From DATFJZ01 sp034660495 (GTDB lineage: Bacteria > Desulfobacterota > Desulfobacteria > Desulfobacterales > Desulfobacteraceae), in contig JAYEJJ010000221.1 of assembly GCA_034660495.1 (NCBI GenBank), positions 14,147 through 78,146 of the forward strand: 64,000 nucleotides of DNA, in the 5' to 3' direction. Numbering within the stretch: position 1 is the first letter of the stretch; the number at the start of each line of letters is the position of its first letter. A program made the translations under genes and the position numbers. Below, one piece after another: positions 36,001 to 43,277 of the stretch. The notes under the pieces were generated by a model. The model saw only the letters and a program-made list of their open reading frames with translations. It had not been told where the DNA came from and did not search any database.

Positions 36001-36202
36001 TGCCGCCAGGCAAAAAGCGTATATTTCCATTGTGGACGGCGGTCCCTGTGATGATGACGGCGCTGCAGACGGGATCATCACGGATCCGCTGACCTTTGGC
36101 ACCCCGCCCATGGAAAACACCGACCCGCCTGCAGCAGAGGAAGATAGCGGAGGTGGCGGCGGCGGTGGAGGTGGCGGCTGCTTTTTATCCACCCTTTTCT
36201 AA
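33083..36202 (+). CDS. Large surface protein: seven Ig/PKD-like domains and choice-of-anchor-U-like C-terminus
   Basis: 1039 residues. Signal peptide (FACFFVFFIMTSVPAFGTEP; cleavage near residue 34). Seven domains of about 90 residues, each starting like ITAPEDGSSFGYKEFITFKG and ending like GSHTITLTVTDSNGGTG. A further beta domain (SAGPDQNVMEFETVTLDGSF, about 775-870) precedes a region (IYLPQGLAQDYSCYKYND; DDDGAADGIITDPLTFG) that matches the choice-of-anchor-U pattern. It ends in ten glycines and CFLSTLF, a short Cys-containing tail suggesting processing or anchoring at the surface. It resembles the preceding Ig-like gene, probably a paralogue. ATG 33083 or 33089 is possible. Confidence 0.78.
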   Translation: MNMPEHLMTFLKKRTACFACFFVFFIMTSVPAFGTEPVVTITSPDDGSDAFYGNRVDFVGSAVDDTDGDSIASYSWTSDLDGALSTDPTFHSNNLSVGEHSIKLFATDSGSETGFAQISLIIKNNNPTARIISPYGGRIFDYGQNIPFTGKGTDIKDGILFGNSMSWSSDIDGVIGTGQNFGTTNLSSGSHTITLTVTDSNGGTGTATVVIQVRNTVPETEISAPADGSNFAFGELITFQGKAVDPEQGNLIGDALVWTSSQGDPMGTGENPGIDTLSSGSHVITLTATDSGGNSSSDDITISIGNAPPHAEITAPEDGSSFGYKEFITFKGIGSDTEDGDLAGSALVWTRSAAAGEDVEIGTGKTLSVNNFPSGTHTIVLTVTDTEGLYAEDSIALIVGNALPSAEIIAPLNDSAHVFGTAIQFEGSAVDPEDGSLTDSSLSWSSSKDGVIGSGASVSRSDLSVGSHVITLAAKDSEGKAAEASINITVGDQAPDSISIDTPMDGASFYLGEFIEFKGIASDKEDGSLKGASLVWTSDFEKTSLNPAGTIGEGNSFSVSNLKKGEHLITLTATDSSGASVSTFIVIEVLNQLPVPRITAPLNNASFVQGEEVKFSASVTDAEDVQLTGSALVWKSDIDDVIGTGVTPSAVLSSGKHTITLMAIDAQGDSAEDSISLTVEAGQENDPLALEKDNVSVNFMSLCLDATETISITGGFLPLRANIKQYSPKIVESEITHRILKIKPLETGTTTLEVRDHNEHVISLTVEVLPESGEFSTASAGPDQNVMEFETVTLDGSFSVPGNSGITSWNWQQISGSVNVVLSDPSAEITTFVAPCADFVSSLTFQLTITDNKGNKSTDEITVSVGDNGIEQFPDLAATFKSADGSHNLGMNIVGQGDLVLLKGRYSEFISEQYNRPGNMIYGLIQCRIKVPSPGDRADFIIYLPQGLAQDYSCYKYNDAKGWYGVTENIMFDAARQKAYISIVDGGPCDDDGAADGIITDPLTFGTPPMENTDPPAAEEDSGGGGGGGGGGCFLSTLF

Positions 36203-36223
36203 ATACAGGGATATAAATACGGG

Positions 36224-36330
36224 GGATACTTTTATAAATACGGGGGACACTTTACCTATTTTCGCACTATAAATACGGGGGGGGGGGGGACACTCTAAAT
36301 ACGGGGACACTTTACCTGTTTTTTATTTAA
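36224..36330 (+). repeat. TAAATACGGGGGACACTTT short repeats with a 13-G run
   Basis: Four imperfect copies of TAAATACGGGGGACACTTTA in about 100 bp, with a run of 13 G at 36277-36289. Such ATACGGGGACAC repeats are of the REP/RAYT-associated type. The G-run is prone to sequencing or replication slippage. Confidence 0.6.
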
Positions 36331-36332
36331 AA

Positions 36333-36415
36333 GCCATCAGTACTCAGCTAAAAGCTAACAGCTAACGGCTAACAGCTGTCGATGATCATGGGCCGGCCAT
36401 GCCGATTATATGAAA
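36333..36415 (+). repeat. AGCTAAC heptad tract and hairpin repeat
   Basis: 36333-36376 contains AGCTAAAAGCTAACAGCTAA-type 7-mers; 36377-36415 is a shortened hairpin element (GATGATCATGGGCCGGCC, then CATGCCGATTATATGAAAAG). Directly upstream of flhX. Confidence 0.6.
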
Positions 36416-36431
36416 AGTTGAACGGAAAATC

Positions 36432-36704
36432 ATGAAGCACAAAAAAAGAAAAAAAGCAGTGGCTCTGGCCTATAATCCTGAAAAGGCCGCTGCTCCCAAG
36501 GTTCTGGCTAAAGGAGAAGACAGGATTGCTGAAAAAATTCTCGAAATTGCCAGAAAATACGATATTCCGGTGAAGGATGATCCAGATCTGGTGGAAGTAT
36601 TGTCAAAACTTGATATTGACGAAGAGATCCCTCCTGAAATTTACGCGGCTGTTGCTGAACTGCTCGCCTTTATTTATTCTTTGAATTCAAAAAAAGGGGC
36701 CTGA
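36432..36704 (+). CDS. FlhB C-terminal-domain homologue (FlhX / EscU-YscU-like)
   Basis: 90 residues. The whole protein resembles the downstream half of the FlhB cytoplasmic domain: AVALAYNPEKAAAPKVLAKG aligns with the region after the NPTH cleavage site, and IPPEIYAAVAELLAFIYSL with the C-terminal helix. It lacks membrane helices and the cleavage motif. FlhX proteins can partly replace the FlhB cleaved fragment in other bacteria. Here it is upstream of flgF, away from flhB at 20148. Confidence 0.88.
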   Translation: MKHKKRKKAVALAYNPEKAAAPKVLAKGEDRIAEKILEIARKYDIPVKDDPDLVEVLSKLDIDEEIPPEIYAAVAELLAFIYSLNSKKGA

Positions 36705-36709
36705 TCTTT

Positions 36710-36886
36710 ATATGAAAGCCATCAGCTGTCAGCCATCAGTACTCAGCTAAAAGCTTTCATGCTTTGTTGTGTCTGTCAAGGCATAGACGTTTATAAGAAA
36801 CACTCGTCAAAGTATTATCATTGGCGGCGTTTCATTCTTCGTTGTGGCCGGATCGATGATCATGGTCCGGCCATGCCGGTTATGAA
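36710..36886 (+). repeat. Two hairpin repeats in the flhX-flgF interval
   Basis: 36710-36752 has CCATCAG/AGCTAAAAGC repeats; 36753-36800 is a hairpin element with core CTGTCAAGGCA; 36829-36886 is another with core GGCCGGATCGATGATCATGG then TCCGGCC. The rest of the 457-bp gap (36887-37161) holds the sigma-54 promoter and nothing else recognised. Confidence 0.65.
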
Positions 36887-37061
36887 GATCCCTAAAGTCT
36901 TTTTGGAATAATTTTCCTCCCAGGCGTCAAAATTTCCTTTCTCAAGTGTTAAAAATCCAGCCTTGAAGAATCTGCCGGCAGGGCAGCTGTATTTGTCATA
37001 ATGGACAAACAGGCTGTCTGTCTGCCGTACAGCCGCTGCATACCAGGCTGTGCTGTGGCAG

Positions 37062-37077
37062 TGGCATTTTTATTGCA
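37062..37077 (+). promoter_or_regulatory. Sigma-54 promoter of flgF-flgG
   Basis: TGGCAT-TTTTA-TTGCA matches the -24/-12 consensus. It lies 85 bp upstream of flgF. Confidence 0.8.
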
Positions 37078-37161
37078 TTCTTTCTGTTTAAGCCAAAAAG
37101 AGACAGAGCAAGAGGTAACTTAAAACCAGGTGTAAGTAAAACCAGGTGTAAGGATAAACAT

Positions 37162-37842
37162 ATGATTCTTGAAATGACACGGCCGGTCCAGGGCGGACTC
37201 AGGCAGGAGAAAAAACTTGATGTAACAGCAAATCATCTTGCCAATGTTGATACAGCCGGATTTAAAAAGGATGTGGTGAGTTTTGACAAAATGTTCAAGG
37301 CAAAGCTCAATACAGACCTGACCCAGGGAGACATCAAGCGTACAGGGAATGTGCTGGATCTTGCCATGGCAGATGAGGGGTTTTTTAAGGTCGATACACC
37401 GGCTGGCATCAGGTATACAAGAAACGGCACGTTTACCCTCAATGAGAACAACGTGCTGGTGAATCAGAACGGAGACGTGGTTCTCGGTCAGGCAGGACAG
37501 ATCGTTCTGGACGGAGAAAATATTGATATCAATAAAAACGGTGACATATTTGCTGATAATGAATTCATTGACACCCTTGATATTGTAACCTTTGACAATC
37601 TTGAAAATCTTTTCAAACAGGGCCATGGTAATTTTGTTTATAGGGGTGATCCAGGGGAGGAGCAGGTTCCGGACACAATTAAAGTGAAGCAGCGGTCCCT
37701 TGAAGGGTCCAATGTTGAAACGGTGAATGAGATGGTGAATATGGTCGATCACAACAGAATGTACGAGGTGTTTCAAAAGATGATTATCACCTTTGACGAG
37801 GTGGACGGCAAGGCCATTAATGAGGTAGGAAAACTGCAATAG
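37162..37842 (+). CDS. flgF: Flagellar basal-body rod protein FlgF
   Basis: 226 residues, normal. N-terminal rod motif KKLDVTANHLANVDTAGFKK and C-terminal EMVNMVDHNRMYEVFQKMI. Proximal rod subunit below FlgG. Adjacent to flgG (19 bases). I prefer FlgF over a second FlgG because it is shorter and comes first in the pair. Confidence 0.93.
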   Translation: MILEMTRPVQGGLRQEKKLDVTANHLANVDTAGFKKDVVSFDKMFKAKLNTDLTQGDIKRTGNVLDLAMADEGFFKVDTPAGIRYTRNGTFTLNENNVLVNQNGDVVLGQAGQIVLDGENIDINKNGDIFADNEFIDTLDIVTFDNLENLFKQGHGNFVYRGDPGEEQVPDTIKVKQRSLEGSNVETVNEMVNMVDHNRMYEVFQKMIITFDEVDGKAINEVGKLQ

Positions 37843-37861
37843 ACAGATCAGGAGGAAATAT

Positions 37862-38644
37862 ATGATCCGAGCGCTTTGGACCGCAGCAACAGGTATGAAC
37901 GCCCAGCAGATGCAGACAGATGTGGTGGCAAATAATCTGGCCAACTCCAGTACCACAGGGTTTAAAAAATCCAGGGCCAATTTTGAAGACCTCATGTACC
38001 AGACCATGCTGGTGGCCGGGGCCACTACACCGGGTGGGGGGCAGGTGCCCACAGGCATACAGGTGGGCATGGGGGTTAAGCCGGCCGGGGTTCAGAAACT
38101 CTTTACCCAGGGGGATTATGTGCAGACAGGCAATGACCTTGACATGTCCATCCAGGGCGATGGATTTTTCAGGGTGCTTCACGGTGATGAAGAGCTCTAT
38201 ACCCGGGCGGGCAATTTTACCCTGGACAGTGAGGGATTTATCACAACACCCAGCGGGGACAGGCTTCAGCCCGAGATTGCCCTGCCTCCGGAAACCACCC
38301 TGGTGACCCTTCAGGATAACGGGACACTGACGGTGCATGGGGCAGAGGATCAGATCCTTGCAACAGAAGAGATAAACGTTTACACCTTTGTGAACAATGC
38401 CGGTCTTTTTGCCGTGGGCAACAATCTTTTCAGGCCCACTGAAGGCTCTGGCGTGGCAGTTGAGAATATTCCCGGAGAAGACGGGGCAGGAACAGTGATC
38501 AATAATAATCTGGAGATGTCCAATGTCAGTGTTGTTGAAGAAATGGTGGCCATGATTGTGGGCCAGCGGGCCTATGAAGCCAATTCAAAATCCATTCAGA
38601 CAGCGGACACCATGCTGGGGACGGCCAACGGTATAAAGAGGTAA
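37862..38644 (+). CDS. flgG: Flagellar distal rod protein FlgG
   Basis: 260 residues, exactly the family length. MNAQQMQTDVVANNLANSST at the N-terminus and EMVAMIVGQRAYEANSKSIQ at the C-terminus are diagnostic. AGGAGG is well placed at 37850-37855. It forms the distal rod that crosses the P- and L-rings encoded downstream. Confidence 0.96.
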   Translation: MIRALWTAATGMNAQQMQTDVVANNLANSSTTGFKKSRANFEDLMYQTMLVAGATTPGGGQVPTGIQVGMGVKPAGVQKLFTQGDYVQTGNDLDMSIQGDGFFRVLHGDEELYTRAGNFTLDSEGFITTPSGDRLQPEIALPPETTLVTLQDNGTLTVHGAEDQILATEEINVYTFVNNAGLFAVGNNLFRPTEGSGVAVENIPGEDGAGTVINNNLEMSNVSVVEEMVAMIVGQRAYEANSKSIQTADTMLGTANGIKR

Positions 38645-38650
38645 ATCAGG

Positions 38651-38750
38651 TGTATGTTTATAAGAAACTTGAAACAAGAGACAAGAAACAAGACTCTGTA
38701 CAATTCATGTTTCATGGTTTGTTGTGATGCTGTGCATCATGTGAGTTATT
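38651..38750 (+). repeat. Linker and hairpin repeat between flgG and flgA
   Basis: 38651-38708 repeats the GAAACTTGAAACAAGAGACA linker seen at 1910-1957; 38709-38750 is a hairpin element with core ATGCTGTGCATCAT. Confidence 0.65.
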
Positions 38751-38790
38751 TAAAAATCAATTTCTGCAATTTAAAACCAAAGGGAATGGT

Positions 38791-39975
38791 ATGAAACAGT
38801 ATTATCGCATCCTGGTGCATGGATGTCTGATTTTTTTCTGGATCAGCCTGTGCAGTGCTGCAGCAGTCAGTTCCGCCCAGGGTAAAGCCGGTATTGCAGA
38901 CAATGAAATAAGCATGACATCAAATGAAATACGTTTTGCCGAAAGAGATACAGGGATTGCCGAAAGAGATATAGATAGTGCAAAAGGTGATACAGGTCGT
39001 CCAAAAAGCGATATAGATATTTCGGAAAATGATTCAGGCGCTGCACAGAGAGATGTCAGTACAGAGAATCCAGCCCTGAACGTAAGAATTGAGGTCAGCC
39101 AGTCAGCAGAGGTGAATTTTAGAAAAATTTATTTAAAAGAAATTGCTGACATTAATGCGTCAAAATTTCTAAAGCAGCAGATTCAGACCATTGATCTTGG
39201 GTTTGCCCCGAAATTCGGAGAAGTAAAAGGTTTATCCAGGGATCAGGTTATATCCAGGATCAGATCCTGCCCTGGCCTGCCCCATGACATGGATCTGCAG
39301 GTGCCTGAACAGATATTTGTAAAACGGGCCTGCCAGCGTATTCCAGAAACCCGGTTCAAGAATCTGTTTATGGATTACGTCAAAGAGCGGGTAGAGGGAA
39401 AAGAATTTCATGTCAGGGATTTTGAGGTCAGGAATTCCGGCCTTTACAAAAAAGGGGATACGTCTCTTGTCCTGGTCTCAGACCATACCAGGGATGTAAA
39501 GGGAAGGCTGACCCTTTACGTAAATGTGGATATTGACGGAGAAAAGTGCGACAGGGCAGCCCTTTCAGGCATTGTAGATGTGTTTGACCATGTGGTGACC
39601 GCCGCAAGAACCTTAAGACGGGGCAGTATTGTTTCCGCGTCCGACCTTTGCGTTGAAAAAATGAATATTTCAAATATTTATGGTCATTACCTTTCCTGCA
39701 AAGAGGATGCTGTGGGCCTGGCCCTGAAGTCCAGTGTCCGTCAGGGCAGGCATATCAGACAGAAAATTCTGGAAGATCCCCCTATGGTCTACAAGGGAAA
39801 AATGGTGCAGATCATTGCCTCCTCAGGCAATCTCTGCATAACCACCTCAGGTGTTGCCAGGGAAGACGGGAGATTGAACGACCAGATCCCGGTTGAAAAT
39901 ATACGCTCAGGAAGGATTGTGCACGGCGTGGTGATCGGGAAATCCATAGTTAAAGGGCTTTACCAGGCCTATTAA
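38791..39975 (+). CDS. flgA: Flagellar P-ring assembly chaperone FlgA, with repetitive N-terminal insert
   Basis: 394 residues, against about 220-240 in most species. Signal peptide (ILVHGCLIFFWISLCSAAAV). Residues about 47-90 are seven-residue repeats (AERDTGI, AERDIDS, AKGDTGR, SENDSGA). The C-terminal SAF and FlgA-C domains are clear (RRGSIVSASDLCVEKMNISN, then GRIVHGVVIGKSIVKGL). It works in the periplasm to help FlgI polymerise into the P-ring. Confidence 0.9.
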   Translation: MKQYYRILVHGCLIFFWISLCSAAAVSSAQGKAGIADNEISMTSNEIRFAERDTGIAERDIDSAKGDTGRPKSDIDISENDSGAAQRDVSTENPALNVRIEVSQSAEVNFRKIYLKEIADINASKFLKQQIQTIDLGFAPKFGEVKGLSRDQVISRIRSCPGLPHDMDLQVPEQIFVKRACQRIPETRFKNLFMDYVKERVEGKEFHVRDFEVRNSGLYKKGDTSLVLVSDHTRDVKGRLTLYVNVDIDGEKCDRAALSGIVDVFDHVVTAARTLRRGSIVSASDLCVEKMNISNIYGHYLSCKEDAVGLALKSSVRQGRHIRQKILEDPPMVYKGKMVQIIASSGNLCITTSGVAREDGRLNDQIPVENIRSGRIVHGVVIGKSIVKGLYQAY

Positions 39976-40391
39976 CTGAAAGCTGATGACTTTATATGAA
40001 AGTGTTAAGTTTTAAGTGTTAAGTTTTAAGCCAGTGACGGCAGACGGCTTTCATGTTTTGTTGTGCCTGTCAAGGCATGGCCGTTTATATGAAAGTCGTG
40101 TAATCCCGGCCGCCGATTCGGGGTATTGCCCTACGCTCATAGAGCCAAGGCTCCTCTTCGAGTCTCACAAATCACAAGGATTTGCTCCGAGGCGAGCGGC
40201 AGCTGTTCAGTGTATCCGCACCTCACAGCTGCCGCTCAAAACCGCTACGGGCAAAACCCCGAACCGGCGGCCTCTGTATCGGACTTTCATGCTTTGTTGT
40301 GAGCATGCTGCTCATGGTCGTTAGTACTAAAGGCTGAAGGCTGAAGGCTTTCATTTAAAGATCGAAATACAGAAATAATACAGGAGGAGGC
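39976..40391. repeat. Composite repeat block upstream of flgH
   Basis: 416 bp without a gene. 40009-40031 duplicates AAGTTTTAAG-type units; 40048-40095 is a hairpin element with core CCTGTCAAGG; 40100-40282 is a roughly 185-bp element rich in CCGCTC/GCGGCAG and containing CCCCGAACCGGCGGCC; 40283-40323 is a hairpin with core GAGCATGCTGCTC; 40327-40350 has GGCTGAA heptads. A similar block lies inverted on the other side of flgH. Confidence 0.65.
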
Positions 40392-41114
40392 ATGCAGAAA
40401 AAAACAGCTGTTTTTACGGCAATTGTATTGACCGTTCTGATATCGGGATGCGCGTCTGTTGAAAAAGAAAATCCTTTAACGGTTCTGCCCGAGGGCATTT
40501 CCGCACAGCCTGCACTTCAGCCCCAGTACGCAATGCTTCCCCCGTCTGAAGGCTCTTTGTGGACCGAGGCCAGTGATCCGCTCTTTGAGGACACAAAGGC
40601 AAGAAATCCAGGAGATACCCTGGTGGTGGATATTGTTGAAAATTCATCCTCAAGAATGGATGTGAATACGGAAACGAGCAGGGAATCCAATATGAATATC
40701 GGGGTGCCCAATTTTTTCGGGGAAATGCGCAAATACGAGGCCCTGGCCAATCCAGTCAGAAAAGGCATGCTGGCAGACAAACTTGTCGGAACGACCTACA
40801 CCAATGAATTTGAAGGAGAAGCCTCAAGTGACCGCATGGGTCAGGTTACTGCTTCCATTTCCGCCAGGATAACAGAGGTGCTTCCCAATGGAAATTTAAG
40901 CCTTTACGGCCGGCGGGCCATGAAGGTGAACAATGAGGTTCAGTATATTGTGGTCTCAGGCGTTGTAAGGCCCCAGGATATTTCATCTGACAACAGAGTG
41001 CAATCAACCTATCTGGCAGATTCAAGCATTGAGTATTTTGGCCGGGGCGCTTTGGCAGACAAGCAGAAACCCGGATGGGGCACCCGGCTGTTTGATAATT
41101 TCTGGCCGTTTTAA
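40392..41114 (+). CDS. flgH: Flagellar L-ring lipoprotein FlgH
   Basis: 240 residues, normal. Lipoprotein signal ending LISGCAS, with Cys at residue 19. The FlgH signature GTRLFDNFWPF-like C-terminus and AKARNPGDTLVVDIVENSSS-type segment (here DTKARNPGDTLVVDIVENSS) are present. Outer-membrane bushing. Flanked on both sides by inverted copies of a composite repeat, so it stands apart from the flgG-flgA and flgI-flgJ units. Confidence 0.95.
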   Translation: MQKKTAVFTAIVLTVLISGCASVEKENPLTVLPEGISAQPALQPQYAMLPPSEGSLWTEASDPLFEDTKARNPGDTLVVDIVENSSSRMDVNTETSRESNMNIGVPNFFGEMRKYEALANPVRKGMLADKLVGTTYTNEFEGEASSDRMGQVTASISARITEVLPNGNLSLYGRRAMKVNNEVQYIVVSGVVRPQDISSDNRVQSTYLADSSIEYFGRGALADKQKPGWGTRLFDNFWPF

Positions 41115-41496
41115 GATTTGAAATTCTGTAATTCGATTAACGTCCATGCCTTGACAGGCACAACAAAGCATGAAAGCTGTTAGCTGTTAGCTTTTAGCTG
41201 AATACTGAAGGCTGATGGCTTTCATATAAACGGCATGAGCAGCGTGCTCACAACGTAGATAGGGTCGTAGACGCGAAGCCAAGTCCAATTAGAGGCAGCC
41301 GGTTCGGGGTTTTGTCCGTAGCGGTTTTGAGCGGCAGCAGTGAGCACGGATGCTCAAAACAGCTGCCGCTCGCATCAAGGCAAATCCTGGATGATTTGCG
41401 AGGGCCGAAGGCAAGCGACTGCTTACATGAGCGGAGGACAAAACCCCGAATCGGCTGCCGGCGCACCACGACTTTCATATAAAACAGGGTGGAATT
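41115..41496. repeat. Composite repeat block downstream of flgH (inverted)
   Basis: 382 bp without a gene. 41137-41176 hairpin (minus orientation, core CCTTGACAGG); 41177-41220 AGCTGTTAGCTTTTAGC heptads; 41221-41261 hairpin (core GAGCAGCGTGCTC); 41275-41470 is an inverted, diverged copy of the 40100-40282 element. The block mirrors the one upstream of flgH. Confidence 0.65.
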
Positions 41497-42759
41497 ATGA
41501 ATAAAAAGAATTGTTTTATAACAGATACGTATGTTTCCAGGTACATTTTCCATGGGGTCAGGTATATTTCCCGTGGCGTTAAGTACATTTCCCATGGCGT
41601 TATATCCCTTTCCCACGGATGCTTAACTCTTCTGACTCCCTGTTCTATTTTTTTATGTTCCGGTAAATTTGTTTTTTACGGGTTTCTGGTGATTTGTCTG
41701 TTCTGTATTGATCCGGCCTGGGGGGCACGGATAAAGGACCTTGCTGCCATCAAGGGGATTAGAACCAATCAGCTGACAGGATACGGCCTGATTGTGGGGC
41801 TTGACGGAACCGGAGACAAGGCAGGCACAGATTTTACCACCCAGGCACTGGCCAATATGATGGAGAGAATGGGCATTCATGTGGACAAAAATTCACTCAG
41901 TGTGAAAAATGTGGCAGCCGTGATGCTCACCGCCAATATCCCGCCCTTTGCACGGATTGGGAATAAAATTGATATCATGGCCTCTTCCATTGGCGATGCC
42001 AAAAGTCTCATGGGCGGCACACTTTTATTAACCCCGCTCAAGGGGGTGGATGGAAAGGTCTATGCCCTGGGACAAGGTCCGGTGACCATAGGCGGAATGG
42101 GCGCCGGGGGGGCCGGCGGCACCACACAGAAGAATCATCTCCAGGTGGCAAGAATAGCCAATGGCGCAACCATTGAAAGGGAGATCCCTTTCCGGCTGGA
42201 TGGTAAGGAATTTTTAACCCTGTCTTTGTTTAATCCTGATTTTACAACGGCCAAACGCGTTTCTGATACCATTAATGCCTCCATTGGCGAGGGGATTGCC
42301 GAAGCAGTGGATTCCAGCGCCCTCCGCCTGAAAATTCCGGAAAATATGCGAGAGGCAGATGTGGCTGAATTCATCGCTGATATTGAAACATTAAGCGTTG
42401 TGCCGGATACACGGGCCAAGATCGTTGTCAACGAAAAAACAGGCACCGTTGTTATCGGAGAAAATGTGACCATTTCAACAGTTGCTGTGGCCCACGGCAA
42501 TCTGACCGTGACCATTAAAAAATCCAGTGACGTGGTCCAGCCCCAGCCGCTGGCCGGGGGAGAAACCGTTGTCACACCGGAAAATGAAATAACCATGGAG
42601 GAAGAGGATGTCAAGGTCATGCCCCTGCCGGGCAGTTCAACCATTGGGGAACTGGTCAAGGGGCTGAACGCCATCGGGGTTTCCCCAAGGGATCTGATCA
42701 GCATCCTTCAGAGCATCAAGGCATCTGGTGCGCTTCAGGCAGAACTTGAAATAATTTAG
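41497..42759 (+). CDS. flgI: Flagellar P-ring protein FlgI, with N-terminal repeat extension
   Basis: 420 residues. The mature part is typical (ARIKDLAAIKGIRTNQLTGY; GVSPRDLISILQSIKASGAL). The signal segment (FVFYGFLVICLFCIDPAWG) begins only at about residue 57; before it are four seven-residue repeats (YIFHGVR, YISRGVK, YISHGVI, SLSHGCL) coded by 21-bp units at 41537-41622. No internal Met could serve as a later start, so the long leader appears real or the start is a rare codon. Periplasmic ring around the rod. Confidence 0.93.
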   Translation: MNKKNCFITDTYVSRYIFHGVRYISRGVKYISHGVISLSHGCLTLLTPCSIFLCSGKFVFYGFLVICLFCIDPAWGARIKDLAAIKGIRTNQLTGYGLIVGLDGTGDKAGTDFTTQALANMMERMGIHVDKNSLSVKNVAAVMLTANIPPFARIGNKIDIMASSIGDAKSLMGGTLLLTPLKGVDGKVYALGQGPVTIGGMGAGGAGGTTQKNHLQVARIANGATIEREIPFRLDGKEFLTLSLFNPDFTTAKRVSDTINASIGEGIAEAVDSSALRLKIPENMREADVAEFIADIETLSVVPDTRAKIVVNEKTGTVVIGENVTISTVAVAHGNLTVTIKKSSDVVQPQPLAGGETVVTPENEITMEEEDVKVMPLPGSSTIGELVKGLNAIGVSPRDLISILQSIKASGALQAELEII

Positions 42760-42794
42760 TAGAAATAATTCAGTAGAAATAATTCAGGAGTACG

Positions 42795-43250
42795 ATGGAT
42801 ACAGATATAATCAGCCAGAACCTTGGCCAGGCCGGCCTTGAAAAACTGAGAAGGAACAGCACCAAAAATCAGAACAGCTTTCTGAATCAAAACAGCTCTC
42901 TGAATCAGAATATCACCCGGAATCAGAGCGATTTTATGAATCAGACAGGCAGCTGTATTGATACCACCAGCCGGGATCAGGCTGGCAGCCTGAATTCGAA
43001 AAACTCAGACACCACTGAAAATACTGAATTAAAGGAAGCCTGCCAGGGATTTGAAGCTATTTTTTTAAACAGCCTGATGAAGTCCATGCGTACCTCCCTG
43101 CCAGGAGACGGGCTCTTTAAGGAGAGCCACGGCATGGGTATCTATAAATCTATGTATGACCGGTATTTAACAGAGGATATTGCCAAAAATAGCCCCGGCA
43201 CGGGAATTGGGCAGTATCTTTACAGGCAGCTGCAGGATCAGGCCCTTTAA
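42795..43250 (+). CDS. flgJ: Rod-binding protein FlgJ (N-terminal domain type, no muramidase)
   Basis: 151 residues. The rod-binding domain is clear (ELKEACQGFEAIFLNSLMKS, GMGIYKSMYDRYLTEDIAKN). The peptidoglycan hydrolase half found in gammaproteobacterial FlgJ is absent, as in many Desulfobacterota. Residues about 22-55 are Asn-rich six-residue repeats (NQNSFL, NQNSSL, NQNITR, NQSDFM). Follows flgI after 35 bases. Confidence 0.88.
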   Translation: MDTDIISQNLGQAGLEKLRRNSTKNQNSFLNQNSSLNQNITRNQSDFMNQTGSCIDTTSRDQAGSLNSKNSDTTENTELKEACQGFEAIFLNSLMKSMRTSLPGDGLFKESHGMGIYKSMYDRYLTEDIAKNSPGTGIGQYLYRQLQDQAL

Positions 43251-43277
43251 ATCGCCTATAAAAAGTAGGTGACCCCA

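Noticed and set aside
37120..38070. 316-codon open frame opposite flgF-flgG
   Set aside because: Covers two genes with unmistakable rod signatures; shadow.
37162..38644. Two flgG-type genes instead of flgF and flgG
   Set aside because: The first is shorter (226 against 260 residues) and precedes the second in the standard flgF-flgG order.
40016..40324. 102-codon open frame upstream of flgH
   Set aside because: Entirely within the composite repeat block; a diverged copy of the same DNA lies inverted at 41275-41470 without a matching frame.
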